NCBI RefSeq assembly: GCF_016907475.1
Contig: NZ_JAFBCA010000001.1
Location: 4,712,001-4,776,000 of the forward strand
DNA length: 64,000 nucleotides
Source of the DNA: Nocardioides cavernae
GTDB taxonomy: Bacteria > Actinomycetota > Actinomycetes > Propionibacteriales > Nocardioidaceae
Reading direction: 5' to 3'
The notes under the pieces were generated by a model, which saw nothing but the letters and a program-made list of their open reading frames with translations, made no database searches and had not been told where the DNA came from. Of the stretch, positions 50,366 to 62,727 are shown one piece after another. Numbering within the stretch: the stretch's first letter is position 1; each line of letters opens with the position of its first letter. The translations under genes were made by a program, and so were the position numbers.

Positions 50366-51849
50366 TGGGGACCACCCTCCTGGCCGATGCCCACACTCGC
50401 GAGCGACTCGTGGACGAACGGGTTGATGACGTCGAGCAGCGGCATCGGGTAGAAGCCGAACAGCAGGAGCGCGAGCAGCAGCGGGGCGAGGATGCCCACC
50501 TCGCGCCGGTCCAGGTCGGCCACCGGCTCGACGCCGACCCGGTCGGGTCCGGTCATCGTCCGCTGGTACATCCAGAGCGCGTAGAACGCGGCGAGGACGA
50601 TCGCGAGGACGGCGACCGAGCCGACCAGCCAGTGGTGGTCGAACGCGGCGATGATGACGAGCATCTCGGACACGAACGGCGACAGGCCGGGGAGACCGGC
50701 CGCGGCGAGGCCACCGACGAGGAAGAAGCCGGCCAGCACCGGGGCTGCCTTCTCCACCCCGCCCATCTCACGGATGGACGCGGTGCCGGTGCGACGGATC
50801 AGGAACCCGGCGACGAGGAACATCAGCGCCGTCGCGATGCCGTGGTTGACCATGTAGAGGATCGCGCCGGAGCTGCCGTTCGAGCTGAACACGAAGATGC
50901 CCAGCACGATGAAGCCGAAGTGCGAGAGCGACGTGAGGCCGATCAGGCGCAGGACGTCGTCCTGGGCGATGGCGACCAGCGCGCCGTAGACGATGGAGAT
51001 CAGCGCGAGCACGATCACGACCGGCGTCGCCCACTGCGAGGCGTCGGGCAGCAGCCCGAGGCAGAACCGCAGCATGCCGAAGGTGCCGATCTTGTCGAGG
51101 ATGCAGACCAGCAGGACCGAGGTGCCGGTGGTCGCCTTCTCCGTCGTGTCGGCCAGCCAGGTGTGGACCGGGAACATCGGCGCCTTGATCGCGAAGGCGA
51201 TGAAGAAGCCGACGAACAGCCAGCGCTGCGTGGTCTCGTCGATGTCGAGCGCGGCCAGGTCGCTGATCAGGAAGCTCGGGTTGCCCGCGTTGGCGGAGAC
51301 GACGTAGAGCCCGATCACCGAGGCGAGCATGATGAGCCCGCCGGCGAGCTGGTAGATGAGGAACTTGGTCGCGGCACGGCCCCGGCCGGACCGGCCGAAG
51401 CCGCCGATCAGGAAGTACGCCGGGATCAGCGTCGCCTCGAACACGACGTAGAAGAGCAGCACGTCGGTGGCCGTGAAGACCGCCAGCGACATCGCCTCGA
51501 GGCCCAGGGTCCAGGCGAAGAAGGCCTTCGCGCCGTTGTTGCCCGGTGCCTCCGACTCGTGCCAGCCGGCCAGCAGCACGATCGGCACGAGGACGACCGT
51601 GAGCAGGACCATCAGCAGGCCGAGGCCGTCGACGCCGAGGGCGTAGTGGACGCCGAGCGACTCGATCCACGTGCGGGTCTCGGTGAGCTGCATGCCGTCG
51701 CCGGCGTTGTACTGCGCAGCGACAACGACGCCGACGACGAGGGTCGCGGCGGCGAAGCCGAGGCCGACCAGCCGGGCGACCGCGGCCGGCACGAAGGCCG
51801 TGACGAGGGCGCCGACGAGCGGCAGCAGGATCAGGACAGTCAGGATCAT
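50362..51849 (-). CDS. nuoM: NADH-quinone oxidoreductase subunit M
   Basis: The 495-aa antiporter-like subunit has the conserved channel Glu/Lys region ([30 protein letters not shown]) and [17 protein letters not shown]. It is one of three proton-pumping subunits of complex I. It overlaps nuoL by 4 nt and nuoN by 4 nt, typical of the coupled operon. Confidence 0.96.
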   Translation of the reverse strand: MILTVLILLPLVGALVTAFVPAAVARLVGLGFAAATLVVGVVVAAQYNAGDGMQLTETRTWIESLGVHYALGVDGLGLLMVLLTVVLVPIVLLAGWHESEAPGNNGAKAFFAWTLGLEAMSLAVFTATDVLLFYVVFEATLIPAYFLIGGFGRSGRGRAATKFLIYQLAGGLIMLASVIGLYVVSANAGNPSFLISDLAALDIDETTQRWLFVGFFIAFAIKAPMFPVHTWLADTTEKATTGTSVLLVCILDKIGTFGMLRFCLGLLPDASQWATPVVIVLALISIVYGALVAIAQDDVLRLIGLTSLSHFGFIVLGIFVFSSNGSSGAILYMVNHGIATALMFLVAGFLIRRTGTASIREMGGVEKAAPVLAGFFLVGGLAAAGLPGLSPFVSEMLVIIAAFDHHWLVGSVAVLAIVLAAFYALWMYQRTMTGPDRVGVEPVADLDRREVGILAPLLLALLLFGFYPMPLLDVINPFVHESLASVGIGQEGGPQ

Positions 51850-53840
51850 CCGAGGTTCACCGCCAGCAGAGCGAGGACGACCAGGAGGGCGCCACCGAGG
51901 AGGGACAGGGCGTAGGAGCGGACGAAGCCGTTCTGGACTCGACGCATCGTGGTGGACAGGCCGCCGACGGCGGACGAGCCGCCCTCGACGACACCGTCGA
52001 CGCCGATGCGGTCGAAGGTGGCCAGACCACCGACGAGCGCGGCTCCGGGTCGTACGACGACTGCGTCGTTGATCGCGTCACCGTAGAGGTCGGCGCGGGC
52101 GGCGCGGGTCGCGAAGGACACGTCCTGCGGAGCCTCGCGCGGGACCTCGCGCCTGCCCACCAGGAACCAGGCCGCAGCGACGCCGAGCGCGACGACGGCG
52201 GTGATGAGAAGCGTGATCACGATCGGCGGCAGCGGCGGCTCGTGGTGCACGACGTGACCGGTCACCGGCTCGAGCCAGGTGACGATCCAGTCGTTGAGCA
52301 GCAGGGCACCACCGAGCACCGACAGCGCGGCCAGCACGATCAGTGGGACCGTCATCACCTTGGGCGACTCGTGCGGGTGGACGTCCTTCTCCCACCGCTT
52401 CTCGCCGAAGAACGTCATCAGCATCAGGCGGGTCATGTAGAAGCCGGTGATGCCCGCGCCGATCATGGCCAGGATGCCGATGAACAGGTTCTCGGCCAGC
52501 GCTGTCTCGATGATCCGGTCCTTGGACCAGAAGCCGGAGAAGCCCGGGAAGCCGATGATCGCGAGGTAGCCCATCGCGAAGGTCAGGAAGGTGACCGGCA
52601 TCGCCTTGTTGAGCGCGCCGTAGTGGCGCATGTCCACGTCGTCGTTCATCCCGTGCATGACCGAGCCGGCTCCGAGGAACATGTTGGCCTTGAAGAAGCC
52701 GTGGGTGAGCAGGTGGAAGATCGCGAACGGATAACCCACCGGACCGAGGCCCGCGGCGAGCATCATGTAGCCGATCTGGCTCATGGTCGAGCCGGCCAGC
52801 GCCTTCTTGATGTCGTCCTTGGCGCAGCCGAGGATCGCACCCCAGAGGAGCGTGACGGTGGCGACGATGACGACCGCGGTCTGCGCGACGGGCGTGAGGT
52901 CGAAGATGAAGTTGGACCGGACGACGAGGTAGACGCCGGCCGTGACCATCGTCGCGGCGTGGATGAGGGCCGAGACCGGGGTCGGGCCCTCCATCGCGTC
53001 GAGCAGCCACGCCTGAAGCGGGACCTGCGCGGACTTGCCGCACGCGCCGAGCAGGAGCAGCAGGCCGAGGGCGTTGAGCGTGCCCTGGCTCGCCTCGCCC
53101 GCCAGCTCGCTCACGGCGCCGAAGTCGGCGGTGCCGAAGGTGGCGAACATCAGCGCGATCGCCAGCGACAGGCCGATGTCACCGACACGGTTGATGACGA
53201 ACGCCTTCTTGGCAGCGGCAGCGGCCGACGGCTTGTGCTGCCAGAAGCCGATGAGCAGGTACGACGCCAGGCCGACGCCCTCCCAGCCCAGGAACAGGCC
53301 CACGAAGTTGGCCGACAGGACCAGCGTCAGCATCGCGGCGACGAACAGGTTGAGGTAGCCGAAGAAGCGGCGGCGACGCGGGTCGTGCTCCATGTAGCCG
53401 ATGGCGTAGACGTGGATCAGCGTCCCGACGCCGGTGATGAGGAGCAGGAACAGCGCGGCGAGCTGGTCGTAGAGCAGGTCCATGCCGACCGTCAGCGAGC
53501 CGGTCTCGAACCACGTCCACAGTTGCTGGCCGACCTGGCGCGACTCGGCGTCGCGGCCCAGCAGCGCGAAGAACAGCACGAGGCTCAGCACGAAGGACAG
53601 CGCAGACATCGCGGTGCCGAGGAGGTGGCCGTGCTTGTCGGCGGCGGCCTTGAGCGAGGCCGGCAGGAACGGCGCGACGCCGAGCAGCAGGACCGCGCCG
53701 AGCGCCGGGAGCGCGATGACCAGCCAGAGCAGGTCGAACACACCGCCCGCGCCCATGTCGGGCGCGACCACGGGCGCGTGGGCGCCCTCCTCGGCCATCG
53801 GCAGGCCGGCCGCGAGGACTGAGTGGGACAACAGGTTCAC
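51846..53840 (-). CDS. nuoL: NADH-quinone oxidoreductase subunit L
   Basis: The 664-aa product is the largest antiporter-like subunit, with the [20 protein letters not shown] loop, [32 protein letters not shown] and [20 protein letters not shown]. The long C-terminal lateral helix is present. It pumps protons at the distal end of the membrane arm. It lies 10 nt after nuoK. Confidence 0.96.
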   Translation of the reverse strand: MNLLSHSVLAAGLPMAEEGAHAPVVAPDMGAGGVFDLLWLVIALPALGAVLLLGVAPFLPASLKAAADKHGHLLGTAMSALSFVLSLVLFFALLGRDAESRQVGQQLWTWFETGSLTVGMDLLYDQLAALFLLLITGVGTLIHVYAIGYMEHDPRRRRFFGYLNLFVAAMLTLVLSANFVGLFLGWEGVGLASYLLIGFWQHKPSAAAAAKKAFVINRVGDIGLSLAIALMFATFGTADFGAVSELAGEASQGTLNALGLLLLLGACGKSAQVPLQAWLLDAMEGPTPVSALIHAATMVTAGVYLVVRSNFIFDLTPVAQTAVVIVATVTLLWGAILGCAKDDIKKALAGSTMSQIGYMMLAAGLGPVGYPFAIFHLLTHGFFKANMFLGAGSVMHGMNDDVDMRHYGALNKAMPVTFLTFAMGYLAIIGFPGFSGFWSKDRIIETALAENLFIGILAMIGAGITGFYMTRLMLMTFFGEKRWEKDVHPHESPKVMTVPLIVLAALSVLGGALLLNDWIVTWLEPVTGHVVHHEPPLPPIVITLLITAVVALGVAAAWFLVGRREVPREAPQDVSFATRAARADLYGDAINDAVVVRPGAALVGGLATFDRIGVDGVVEGGSSAVGGLSTTMRRVQNGFVRSYALSLLGGALLVVLALLAVNLG

Positions 53841-53850
53841 GAGCGCTCCC

Positions 53851-54144
53851 TCAGTACTTCAGCAGGCTGGCGTCGTCGACCGAGGCCGAGCGTCGGGTGC
53901 GGAAGATGGTCATGATGATCGCGAGCCCGATCACGACCTCGGCAGCAGCCACCACCATCACGAAGAAGGCGGTGATCTGGCCGTCGAGGTTGCCGTGCTG
54001 CCGGGCGAAGGCCACGAAGGCCAGGTTGCAGGCGTTCAGCATCAGCTCGATGCACATGAACACCACGATGGCGTTGCGGCGCGTGAGGACACCCACGCAG
54101 CCGATCGTGAAGAGGATCGCCGAAAGAACGATGTACTGCGTCAC
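53851..54144 (-). CDS. nuoK: NADH-quinone oxidoreductase subunit K
   Basis: The 97-aa product has three membrane helices ([17 protein letters not shown], then a conserved Glu in [18 protein letters not shown], and the third helix with [11 protein letters not shown]). The two buried Glu residues are part of the proton path. GTG 54144 overlaps the nuoJ stop. Confidence 0.96.
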   Translation of the reverse strand: MTQYIVLSAILFTIGCVGVLTRRNAIVVFMCIELMLNACNLAFVAFARQHGNLDGQITAFFVMVVAAAEVVIGLAIIMTIFRTRRSASVDDASLLKY

Positions 54145-54953
54145 TTGACGTCCTCCTCGGTCGTCGCGGGCGCGCCGGCCTTGCCCGAGGTCTCGGGCAT
54201 CGTGGCGGGGTCACCGATCTGGCGGCGTACGTCGTCGATGTCGTCGGCGAGCGCGGGAGCCGAGCGGACCGTGCCGCGGGCGGCGAGCACCCGGGAGACC
54301 GACGACTCGGCGGCGGTGCCGTCGGGCAGCAGGGCCGGGGTGTCCACCGCGTTGTGGCGGGCGTAGACGCCCGGTGACGGCAGCGGGCCGAGGTGCTTGC
54401 CGTGCTCGGCGTAGTCGCGCATGCGCTGGGCGGCCTGGTCGGCCTGCGTCTGCTTCGGGGTCAGGCGCTCGCGGTGGGCGAGCACCATCGCGCCGAGCGC
54501 GGCGGTGATGAGCAGGGCGCTGGTCGCCTCGAAGGCGAACACGTAGCGGGAGAACAGGATGTTGGCGATCGCCGGGACGTTGCCGCCGGCGTTGGCCTCG
54601 TCGAGCCCGACCACCGTGCCGAGCGTGACCTGGCTGATGCCGAGGACCAGCACGACGCCGAAGAGCAGGCCGAGGGCGACCGCCATCACGCGCTGGCCGC
54701 GGATCGTCTCCACGACGGAGTCGGTCGCGTCGACGCCGATCAGCATCATCACGAAGAGGAACAGCATGAGGATCGCGCCGGTGTAGACGATGATCTGCAC
54801 CGCGAAGAGGAACGGGGCGTCGAGCACGGCGTAGAGGAACGCCAGGCTGATCATCACCACGGCGAGCAGCAGTGCGGCGTGCACGGCCTTGCGGACGAAC
54901 AGGATGCCCAACGCGGCGGCCACCATGATCGGGGCCAGGATCCAGAAGGTCAT
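54141..54953 (-). CDS. nuoJ: NADH-quinone oxidoreductase subunit J
   Basis: The 270-aa product has five membrane helices in its first ~170 residues ([38 protein letters not shown]) and a ~95-residue hydrophilic C-terminal extension, longer than in enterobacteria but usual in actinobacteria. It sits beside NuoK and NuoH in the membrane arm. ATGA overlap with nuoI. Confidence 0.95.
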   Translation of the reverse strand: MTFWILAPIMVAAALGILFVRKAVHAALLLAVVMISLAFLYAVLDAPFLFAVQIIVYTGAILMLFLFVMMLIGVDATDSVVETIRGQRVMAVALGLLFGVVLVLGISQVTLGTVVGLDEANAGGNVPAIANILFSRYVFAFEATSALLITAALGAMVLAHRERLTPKQTQADQAAQRMRDYAEHGKHLGPLPSPGVYARHNAVDTPALLPDGTAAESSVSRVLAARGTVRSAPALADDIDDVRRQIGDPATMPETSGKAGAPATTEEDVK

Positions 54954-55507
54954 CGGGTGGCCCCCCGGTAGTAGTCGCCCTCGTCGTCACCGAGCCGCAT
55001 CGCGTGGGGCGGCTCCTCCATGCCCGGCAACAGCGGGGCGAGCAGGTCGGACTTCTCGTAGATGAGGTCGGCGCGGTTGTTGTCGGCCAGCTCGTACTCG
55101 TTGGTCATCGTGAGCGCGCGGGTCGGGCACGCCTCGATGCAGAGCCCGCACAGGATGCAGCGCAGGTAGTTGATCTGGTAGACGCGGCCGTAGCGCTCGC
55201 CGGGGCTGAAACGCCCCGAGCCGTCGGGGAGGTCGACGTTGGACGCGCCCTCGACGTAGATGGCGTCGGCCGGGCAGGCCCACGCGCACAGCTCGCAGCC
55301 GATGCACTTCTCCAGGCCGTCGGGCCAGCGGTTCAGCTGGTGGCGGCCGTGGAAGCGCGGTGCCGTCGGGAGCTTCTCGAACGGGTACTGCTCGGTGACG
55401 ACCTTCTTGAACATGGTCCGGAAGGTGACGCCGAACCCGGCGATCGGGTCCCAGAGGCTCTCCTTGATGCCCTTGGACCCCTGCCCGGACTGAGGGGACT
55501 CACTCAT
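54950..55507 (-). CDS. nuoI: NADH-quinone oxidoreductase subunit I (ferredoxin-type)
   Basis: The 185-aa product has two [4Fe-4S] motifs, [19 protein letters not shown] and [18 protein letters not shown], holding clusters N6a and N6b that carry electrons towards quinone. It overlaps nuoH by 8 nt and nuoJ by 4 nt. The C-terminal GATR ends at the nuoJ start. Confidence 0.97.
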   Translation of the reverse strand: MSESPQSGQGSKGIKESLWDPIAGFGVTFRTMFKKVVTEQYPFEKLPTAPRFHGRHQLNRWPDGLEKCIGCELCAWACPADAIYVEGASNVDLPDGSGRFSPGERYGRVYQINYLRCILCGLCIEACPTRALTMTNEYELADNNRADLIYEKSDLLAPLLPGMEEPPHAMRLGDDEGDYYRGATR

Positions 55508-56843
55508 GGTTCTCCTCCGCTGAAGCGGTGACGGTGGTGCGGCTCTGGGCGAACGTCAGGGGCGCTGCGCCTCCGCGCACGGCGCCGCCCGCGGGCATCG
55601 GCGGCACGGGGAAGCCGCCGGCGAAGGCGTCGTGCGGCTCTTCGCTCGCCTCGGTCGGGCTCTCCTCGTCCGCCTTGTCGCCCCGGTCGCCGACGAACAT
55701 CAGCGCCACGGTGAGGACGAGCAGGACGGCGATCGCGGCGACGAGGTAGGTGCGGTTGATGTTGCCCTCGAGCGAGATGACGCGGATGGTCGCGACGGCC
55801 ACGATCCAGGCCAGCGAGACGGGGATCAGGATCTTCCAGCCCAGCGCCATGAACTGGTCGTAGCGCATGCGGGGCAGCGAGCCGCGCAGCCAGACGAAGA
55901 GGAAGATGAAGATGAAGACCTTGCCGAAGAACCACAGGAGCGGCCAGTAGCCGCTGTTGGCGCCCTCCCACACGTTCTCGATGCCCCACGGCGCGGCCCA
56001 GCCGCCGAGGAACAGCGTCGTGGCGATGGCCGACACGGTGGCGAGGTTGATGTACTCGGCCAGGAAGAACAGCGCGAACTTCAGGCTGGAGTACTCGGTG
56101 TGGAAGCCGCCCACCAGCTCGCCCTCGGCCTCGGGGAGGTCGAAGGGGGCACGGTTGGTCTCGCCGACCATCGAGATCACGTAGATGACGAACGACGGCA
56201 GCAGGATCAGGCCGAACCACAGGCGGTCCTGCGCGGCGACGATCTCCGACGTCGACATCGACCCGGCGTAGAGGAAGACCGCCACGAGCGCGAGGCCCAT
56301 CGCGACCTCGTAGGAGATCATCTGCGCGCTCGAGCGCAGGCCGCCCAGCAGGGAGTACGTCGAGCCGGACGACCAGCCGCCGAGGACGATGCCGTAGATG
56401 CCGATCGAGGCGATCGCGAGCATGAAGAGCACCGCCACCGGCATGTCGGTGAGCTGCAGCGGGGTCTCGTGCCCGAAGAAGTTGACCACGGGGCCGAGCG
56501 GGATGACCGACCACGTGACGAAGGCGGGCACGACGGCGATGACCGGCGCGATGAGGAAGACGGCCTTGTCGGCCGCCTTGGGGACGATGTCCTCCTTGAG
56601 CGCGAGCTTCACGCCGTCGGCGAGCGACTGCAGGAGGCCGAAGGGGCCGTGCACGTTGGGCCCGACGCGGTGCTGCATCCGGGCGACCACACGACGCTCG
56701 AACCAGATGTTGAACAGCGTCAGCAGCACCAGGATCAGGAAGATGAACACGGCCTTGAGCAGGATCACCCACCAGGGGTCCTGGCCGAAGGCGGCCAGGC
56801 CCGGGTCGGGCAGGTCCGCCGCGAGCGGAGCGAGCTGCATCAT
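55500..56843 (-). CDS. nuoH: NADH-quinone oxidoreductase subunit H
   Basis: The 447-aa product has eight membrane helices and the conserved quinone-site loops [27 protein letters not shown]-like [20 protein letters not shown] and [15 protein letters not shown]-terminal hydrophilic extension of about 70 residues (Asp/Glu/Ala then Gly/Pro) follows the last helix and is longer than in E. coli. It joins the peripheral and membrane arms. Start is ATG 56843; a second ATG is the next codon. Confidence 0.96.
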   Translation of the reverse strand: MMQLAPLAADLPDPGLAAFGQDPWWVILLKAVFIFLILVLLTLFNIWFERRVVARMQHRVGPNVHGPFGLLQSLADGVKLALKEDIVPKAADKAVFLIAPVIAVVPAFVTWSVIPLGPVVNFFGHETPLQLTDMPVAVLFMLAIASIGIYGIVLGGWSSGSTYSLLGGLRSSAQMISYEVAMGLALVAVFLYAGSMSTSEIVAAQDRLWFGLILLPSFVIYVISMVGETNRAPFDLPEAEGELVGGFHTEYSSLKFALFFLAEYINLATVSAIATTLFLGGWAAPWGIENVWEGANSGYWPLLWFFGKVFIFIFLFVWLRGSLPRMRYDQFMALGWKILIPVSLAWIVAVATIRVISLEGNINRTYLVAAIAVLLVLTVALMFVGDRGDKADEESPTEASEEPHDAFAGGFPVPPMPAGGAVRGGAAPLTFAQSRTTVTASAEENHE

Positions 56844-59290
56844 GAGGTGGCTCCCTTCAGGGTGACCGTGCTGCCGGGAGAGGCCAGCTCGGCGAGGACG
56901 CCGCGGCCGAAGGACCGGGCCGGGACCCAGACGACACCGTCGGGCATGTCGGCGACGACGACGGGCAGCGTCACGCTGCCCCGGTCACCGGTGACCGTGA
57001 CGAGCTGCTCGCCGCCGGGCTGCGCCTCGAGCATGCCGAGCACGGACTCGTACGACGCGCGGCTCACGCGGGCGACCGGCCTGCGGGCGGTGGCACGCAG
57101 GTGCTCCTCGCCGTCCTGCATCGAGCCGAGGTCGACGAGCTGCTTCCAGGTGGCGAGGGCGAAGGCGGTCTCGCCCTTCTTCGCCGCCTTGACCGGCTTC
57201 GGCGGCTTGCCGGCGTCGAGCGCCGGACGGGCACCGTCCCACGGGCCGAGGGACTGCATCTCGTCGCGCACCTCGGCGACGGTGCGGAAGCCGAGCGGGC
57301 GTCCGTGACCGATCGCGGCGAGCTCGTCGGCGATGCCCGACAGGACACGCAGGTCGGGCAGCGAGGCCGGGTTGGCGAACACCGCGTCGAAGGACCGCGC
57401 ACGTCCGTCCCACGTGACGAAGGTGCCGGCCTTGTCGGTGACCGGGGCCACCGGCAGGACGACGTCGGCCACGCGGGTCACGTCGGTCTCGCGCAGCTCG
57501 AGGCTGACGACGAAGCGGGCCGCGTCGAGGGCGGCGCGGAACGCGGCCGGGTCGGCGGTGTCGTCGGGGTCGACCCCACCGACGACGAGGCCACCGAGGT
57601 CACCCTTGGCCAGCGCCGCGACGATCGCGTTGCCGTCACGGCCGACCTTGGCCGGGAGGGAGTCCGCGCCCCACGCGGCGCCCAGGTCGACGCGCGCGGA
57701 CGCCTCGGTGAGCGGACGCCCGCCGGGCAGCAGGTTGGGCAGCGCGCCCGCCTCGACCGCGCCGCGGTCACCGGCACGTCGCGGCACCCAGGCGATGCGG
57801 GCGCCGGTGCCGGCCGCGAGGTCGGCGGCGGCGCTGAGCGCGCCGTGCGTCTGGGCCAGGCGCTCGCCGACGAGGATGACGGCGTCCTTGGTGACGCCGT
57901 GCTCGGCGTCCTTGAGGGAGCCGATCACCTCGACCTCGGTGCCGGGAGCGGCGGGCACGAGCCGGCCGTTCATCTTCGTCAGCCCGCGCGAGGCGTAGGA
58001 CGCCACGGACACGACCTGCGTACGACCGCGCTTGGCGGCCTTGCGCAGGCGCAGGAAGAGCGTGGCCGCCTCGTCCTCGGGCTCGAGGCCGAGCAGGACC
58101 ACGACGGGTGCGGCCTCGAGGTCGGCGTAGGTGACGTCACCGGACAGCGCGACGTGGGAGGCGAGGAAGCTCGCCTCCTCCGCGGAGTGCGGGCGGGCGC
58201 GGAAGTCGATGTCGTTGGTGCCGAGGGAGACGCGGGCGAACTTGGCGTAGGCGTAGGCGTCCTCGGCGGTGAGGCGACCGCCGGTGAGCACGGCAGCGGC
58301 GCCGGCATCGCGGAGGCCGCGGGCGGCGACGGCGAACGCCTCGGTCCACGACGCGGGGCGCAGCTGGCCGTCCTCGCGGATCTGCGGGTAGGTGATCCGG
58401 TCGGCGACCTGGGCGTAGCGGAACGCGAAGCGGTCCTTGTCGCTGATCCACTCCTCGTTGACCTCGGGGTCGTTGCCGGCGAGGCGCCGCATGACCTTGC
58501 CGCGGCGGTGGTCCACACGGATCGCCGCACCACAGGCGTCGTGCTCGGCGACACCCGGCGTGGAGACGAGGTCGAAGGGACGCGAGCGGAAGCGGTAGTC
58601 GGCCGAGGTGAGCGCACCCACCGGGCAGATCTGGATCGCGTTGCCGGAGAAGTAGCTCTCGTAGGGCTCGCGCTCGTAGATCGCGACCTGCTGCAGCGCG
58701 CCGCGCTCGGCGAGGGCGATGAAGGGGTCGCCGGCGACCTGCTCGGAGAAGCGGGTGCAGCGCGCGCACAGCACGCAGCGCTCGCGGTCGAGCAGGACCT
58801 GGGCGGAGATGTTGATCGGTTTGGGGAAGGTGCGCTTGATGCCGCCGCGCTCGGCGAACCGGCTCTCGCCACGGCCGTTGCTCATGGCCTGGTTCTGGAG
58901 GGGGCACTCGCCGCCCTTGTCGCAGACCGGGCAGTCGAGCGGGTGGTTGATGAGCAGGAACTCCATGATGCCCTGCTGCGCCTTGTCGGCGACCTCGCTG
59001 GTCGCCTGGGTGTTGACGACCATGCCCTCCGCGACCGGCAGGGTGCACGAGGCCTGCGGCTTGGGGAAGCCGCGTCCGTTGCCGGCGTCGGGGATGTCGA
59101 CCAGGCACTGGCGGCACGCGCCCACCGGGTCGAGCAGCGGGTGGTCGCAGAAGCGCGGGATCTGCACGCCGACCTGCTCGGCGGCGCGGATGACCAGGGT
59201 GTCCTTGGGGACGCTGACCTGGACGCCGTCGATGGTCAGGGTGACCAGGCCGGTGTCGGTCTTCTCCGGCGCCTTGTCGGTGGTGCTCAT
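56840..59290 (-). CDS. nuoG: NADH-quinone oxidoreductase subunit G
   Basis: The 816-aa product begins with a [2Fe-2S] ferredoxin domain ([17 protein letters not shown]), then a His/Cys [4Fe-4S] region ([31 protein letters not shown]) and a molybdopterin-oxidoreductase-like domain. The fold lacks an apparent active cofactor, as in other NuoG. It extends the electron wire from NuoF/NuoE. It overlaps nuoF and nuoH by 4 nt each. Confidence 0.96.
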   Translation of the reverse strand: MSTTDKAPEKTDTGLVTLTIDGVQVSVPKDTLVIRAAEQVGVQIPRFCDHPLLDPVGACRQCLVDIPDAGNGRGFPKPQASCTLPVAEGMVVNTQATSEVADKAQQGIMEFLLINHPLDCPVCDKGGECPLQNQAMSNGRGESRFAERGGIKRTFPKPINISAQVLLDRERCVLCARCTRFSEQVAGDPFIALAERGALQQVAIYEREPYESYFSGNAIQICPVGALTSADYRFRSRPFDLVSTPGVAEHDACGAAIRVDHRRGKVMRRLAGNDPEVNEEWISDKDRFAFRYAQVADRITYPQIREDGQLRPASWTEAFAVAARGLRDAGAAAVLTGGRLTAEDAYAYAKFARVSLGTNDIDFRARPHSAEEASFLASHVALSGDVTYADLEAAPVVVLLGLEPEDEAATLFLRLRKAAKRGRTQVVSVASYASRGLTKMNGRLVPAAPGTEVEVIGSLKDAEHGVTKDAVILVGERLAQTHGALSAAADLAAGTGARIAWVPRRAGDRGAVEAGALPNLLPGGRPLTEASARVDLGAAWGADSLPAKVGRDGNAIVAALAKGDLGGLVVGGVDPDDTADPAAFRAALDAARFVVSLELRETDVTRVADVVLPVAPVTDKAGTFVTWDGRARSFDAVFANPASLPDLRVLSGIADELAAIGHGRPLGFRTVAEVRDEMQSLGPWDGARPALDAGKPPKPVKAAKKGETAFALATWKQLVDLGSMQDGEEHLRATARRPVARVSRASYESVLGMLEAQPGGEQLVTVTGDRGSVTLPVVVADMPDGVVWVPARSFGRGVLAELASPGSTVTLKGATS

Positions 59291-60597
59291 GCACTTGCTC
59301 CCACGGGTGCGAAGGCGGTCGAGGCGGCCGGGTCGAACGGGCAGCCGCCGTGGGTCAGGTGTGCGAGGTACTCGTCACGGAAGTGCTGGATCGAGCTCGA
59401 GATCGGGCTGGTCGCACCGTCGCCGAGGGCGCAGAACGAGCGGCCCAGGATGTTGTCGCACTGGTCGAGCAGCAGGTCGAGGTCGCCCTCGTCGCCCTGC
59501 CCCTTCTCCAGGCGCGCCATCGTCTGCGTCAGCCACCACGTGCCCTCGCGGCACGGGGTGCACTTGCCGCAGGACTCGTGCTTGTAGAACTCGGTCCACC
59601 GCAGCACCGCGCGCACCACGCAGGTGGTCTCGTCGAAGAGCTGCAGGGCGCGCGTGCCCAGCATGGATCCGGCAGCGCCGACTGACTCGAAGTCGAGGGG
59701 CACGTCGAGGTGCTCCGGCGTCAGGAGCGGGGTGCTCGACCCGCCGGGCGTCCAGAACTTCAGCTCGTGGCCCTCGCGCATCCCGCCGGCGAGGTCGATG
59801 AGCTCACGGAGGGTGATGCCCAGCGGCGCCTCGTACTGGCCCGGGTTGGTCACGTGCCCCGACAGGCTGAAGATGCCGAAGCCGTTGGACTTCTCGGTGC
59901 CCATCCCGGCGAACCAGGCTGCGCCGTTGGTGATGATGCTCGGCACCGACGCGATCGACTCGACGTTGTTGATCACCGTCGGGCTGGCGTAGAGGCCGGC
60001 GACGGCGGGGAACGGCGGCCGCAGGCGCGGCTGGCCGCGACGGCCCTCGAGGCCCTCGAGCAGGGCGGTCTCCTCGCCGCAGATGTAGGCGCCGGCACCC
60101 GCGTGCACGATGAGGTCGAGGTCGTAGCCCGAGCCGTGGATGTTCTTGCCGAGGTGGCCGGCCAGGTAGGCCTCCTGAACCGCGCGCTGCAGGCGGCGGA
60201 TGACGTGGAGGACCTCGCCGCGCACGTAGATGAACGCGGTGTTGGCGCGGATGGCGTAGGAGCTGACGATGACGCCCTCGACCAGCGTGTGCGGGCTGGC
60301 CATCATCAGGGGGATGTCCTTGCACGTGCCGGGCTCGGACTCGTCGGCGTTGACGACGAGGTACTTCGGCCTCGGGTTGTCCTGCGGGATGAAGCCCCAC
60401 TTCATGCCCGTCGGGAAGCCGGCGCCGCCGCGGCCGCGGAGACCGGACTCCTTGACGGTGTCGATCACGGCGTCGGGCGTCATCGCGAACGCCTTGTCGA
60501 GGGCGGCGTAGCCACCGCGCTCCTCGTACGACGCCAACGTCCAGGCGCGGTCGGCGTCCCAGTTGTCGGTGAGGACCGGCGTCAGGGTGTCCGTCAC
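59287..60597 (-). CDS. nuoF: NADH-quinone oxidoreductase subunit F (NADH/FMN-binding)
   Basis: The 436-aa product has the NADH/FMN site [19 protein letters not shown] and [19 protein letters not shown], and the N3 cluster motif [12 protein letters not shown]. It receives hydride from NADH. GTG 60597 overlaps the nuoE stop (GTGA). The frame extends upstream inside nuoE but GTG 60597 gives the usual [14 protein letters not shown] start. Confidence 0.96.
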   Translation of the reverse strand: MTDTLTPVLTDNWDADRAWTLASYEERGGYAALDKAFAMTPDAVIDTVKESGLRGRGGAGFPTGMKWGFIPQDNPRPKYLVVNADESEPGTCKDIPLMMASPHTLVEGVIVSSYAIRANTAFIYVRGEVLHVIRRLQRAVQEAYLAGHLGKNIHGSGYDLDLIVHAGAGAYICGEETALLEGLEGRRGQPRLRPPFPAVAGLYASPTVINNVESIASVPSIITNGAAWFAGMGTEKSNGFGIFSLSGHVTNPGQYEAPLGITLRELIDLAGGMREGHELKFWTPGGSSTPLLTPEHLDVPLDFESVGAAGSMLGTRALQLFDETTCVVRAVLRWTEFYKHESCGKCTPCREGTWWLTQTMARLEKGQGDEGDLDLLLDQCDNILGRSFCALGDGATSPISSSIQHFRDEYLAHLTHGGCPFDPAASTAFAPVGASA

Positions 60598-61316
60598 GAG
60601 TTCTCTCCCTTGGCTCCCGAGGCTTCCGTGGCTGACCTGGCGGCGCCCGCCGTCCAGCCCTTCTCGCGGGCGATGGCCAGGCCGGCCAGCGAGGCGGGGC
60701 CGGCGGCCGGCCCCTCGTCGGCGCGGTCGTCGGGGAAGCCGGCGAGCACGCGCTCGGCCTCGCGCCAGGTGCAGAGCCGCGGCCCGCGGGTCGAGTGGAC
60801 CTCCCGGCCGGCGCGCAGGTCGTCGACGACCTGGACGGCCGACTCGGGCGTCTGGTTGTCCATGAACTCCCAGTTGACCATCATCACCGGGGCGTAGTCG
60901 CAGGCCGCGTTGCACTCGACGTGCTCGAGGGTGATCTTGCCGTCCTCGGTGGTCTCGTCGTTCCCGACGTCGAGGTGGTCCTTGAGCCGCTCGAAGATCA
61001 GGTCGCCGCCCATGACGGCGCACAGCGTGTTGGTGCAGACGCCGACGTGGTAGTCGCCGACCGGCTTGCGCTTGTACATCGTGTAGAACGTCGCGACCCC
61101 GTTGACCTCGGCGGCGCTGATCCCGAGGATCTCCGCGCACGCCTCGATGCCCTCGGGGGTGATCCGGCCCTCGACCGACTGCACGAGGTGCAGCATCGGC
61201 AGCAGGCCGGAACGCTTCTCGGGGTAGCGGTCCGCGATCTCGCGCAGCTCCGCCCAGGTCTTCTCGCCCAGGCCGGCGCGCTCGAGGCCGTTGGCCCCGT
61301 TGGACTCGTGGCTCAT
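60594..61316 (-). CDS. nuoE: NADH-quinone oxidoreductase subunit E
   Basis: The 240-aa thioredoxin-like product carries the N1a [2Fe-2S] ligands in VCTNTLCAVMGG and ECNAACDYAPVMMVN. A C-terminal extension of about 50 residues is Ala/Gly-rich. It feeds electrons next to NuoF. ATG 61316 overlaps the stop of linker mini-ORF 3, which separates it from nuoD. Confidence 0.96.
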   Translation of the reverse strand: MSHESNGANGLERAGLGEKTWAELREIADRYPEKRSGLLPMLHLVQSVEGRITPEGIEACAEILGISAAEVNGVATFYTMYKRKPVGDYHVGVCTNTLCAVMGGDLIFERLKDHLDVGNDETTEDGKITLEHVECNAACDYAPVMMVNWEFMDNQTPESAVQVVDDLRAGREVHSTRGPRLCTWREAERVLAGFPDDRADEGPAAGPASLAGLAIAREKGWTAGAARSATEASGAKGENS

Positions 61317-61390
61317 CGGCGGGGTCCCCTCGAAGTTGTCGGGCGGAGGAGCGAAGCGGGGGAGAACGAGAAGTTCGTGGGGTGGCTCAT
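61313..61390 (-). other. Double-overlap linker mini-ORF 3 (25 codons) between nuoD and nuoE
   Basis: ATG at 61390 overlaps the nuoD TGA (ATGA) and the TGA at 61315-61313 overlaps the nuoE ATG (ATGA). The peptide begins [17 protein letters not shown] and ends GPRR. The DNA shares CCCCACG, TTCTC, CCGCTTCGCTCC and GGGGACCCCG with the elements at 50-106 and 981-1049. All other nuo junctions in this window use direct 4-nt overlaps or short gaps without such a spacer. Confidence 0.6.
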
Positions 61391-62727
61391 CGGTCGACTC
61401 CTCCCATGACGGGGTCGATCGAGGCGATGGCGACGATGACGTCGGCGACCATGCCGCCCTCGCTCATCACGCTCGTCGCCTGCAGGTTGGTGAACGACGG
61501 GTCCCGGAAGTGCGCACGGAACGGACGCGTGCCGCCGTCGGAGACGACGTGGGCGCCCAGCTCGCCGCGAGGCGACTCGATCGGGACGTAGGCCTGGCCG
61601 GCCGGGACGCGGAAGCCCTCGGTGACCAGCTTGAAGTGGTGGATCAGCGCCTCCATCGACTCACCCATGATGTGGCGGATGTGGTCGAGGCTGTTGCCCA
61701 TGCCGTCGCTGCCGATGGCGAGCTGGCTGGGCCACGCGATCTTCTTGTCGCCCACCATCACCGGCGCGCCCTCGAGGCCGGCGAGGCGGTCGGCGGCCTG
61801 CTCGACGATCTTGAGCGACTCCCACATCTCGTTGAGGCGGATCCGGAACCGGCCGTAGGAGTCGGCGGTGTCCCAGGTCTGGACCTCGAAGTCGTAGTCC
61901 TCGTAGCCGCAGTAGGGCTGGGTCTTGCGCAGGTCCCAGGCGTAGCCCGTGGAGCGGAGCACCGGGCCGGTGAGGCCGAGCGCGATGCACCCGGCGAGGT
62001 CGAGGTGGCCGACGCCCTCGAGGCGGCCCTTGAAGATCGGGTTGGCGTTGCAGAGGGCGGCGTACTCCGGCAGCCGCTTCCTCATCAGGGCGATGAAGTC
62101 GCGGATCTCGTCGAGCGCGCCGGGCGGCAGGTCCTGGGCGACCCCGCCGGGACGGATGAACGCGTGGTTCATCCGGAGGCCGGTGATCAGCTCGAACAGG
62201 TCGAGCACGAGCTCACGCTCGCGGAAGCCGATGGTCATGACGGTCAGGGCGCCGATCTCCATCCCGCCGGTCGCGATGGCGACCAGGTGGGAGGACATCC
62301 GGTTGAGCTCCATGAGGAGCACCCGCATGACCTGCGCCTTCTCCGGGACGTCGTCCTCGATGTCGAGCAGCCGCTCGACGCCGAGCGCATAGGTCGCCTC
62401 GTTGTAGAACGGGGAGAGGTAGTCCATGCGGGTGCAGAACGTCGTGCCCTGCACCCAGGTGCGGTACTCCATGTTCTTCTCGATGCCCGTGTGCAGGTAG
62501 CCGATGCCGCAGCGGGCCTCGGTGACCGTCTCGCCCTCGAGCTCCAGGATGAGCCGGAGCACCCCGTGGGTCGAAGGGTGCTGCGGGCCCATGTTGACCA
62601 CGACCCGCTCCTCGGCGGACTCGCCGATGCTCTGCGTGATCGAGTCCCAGTCCTGGCCGGTGACGGTGAAGACCTTGCCCTGGCTGGTGTCGCCGGGCGC
62701 GGCGTAGAAGTCCTGCTCGGTGGTCAT
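61387..62727 (-). CDS. nuoD: NADH-quinone oxidoreductase subunit D
   Basis: The 446-aa product resembles the hydrogenase large subunit: [55 protein letters not shown] and a C-terminal [18 protein letters not shown]. It forms the quinone pocket with NuoB. The first ~35 residues are an added polar extension. TGATG overlap with nuoC. Confidence 0.97.
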   Translation of the reverse strand: MTTEQDFYAAPGDTSQGKVFTVTGQDWDSITQSIGESAEERVVVNMGPQHPSTHGVLRLILELEGETVTEARCGIGYLHTGIEKNMEYRTWVQGTTFCTRMDYLSPFYNEATYALGVERLLDIEDDVPEKAQVMRVLLMELNRMSSHLVAIATGGMEIGALTVMTIGFRERELVLDLFELITGLRMNHAFIRPGGVAQDLPPGALDEIRDFIALMRKRLPEYAALCNANPIFKGRLEGVGHLDLAGCIALGLTGPVLRSTGYAWDLRKTQPYCGYEDYDFEVQTWDTADSYGRFRIRLNEMWESLKIVEQAADRLAGLEGAPVMVGDKKIAWPSQLAIGSDGMGNSLDHIRHIMGESMEALIHHFKLVTEGFRVPAGQAYVPIESPRGELGAHVVSDGGTRPFRAHFRDPSFTNLQATSVMSEGGMVADVIVAIASIDPVMGGVDR

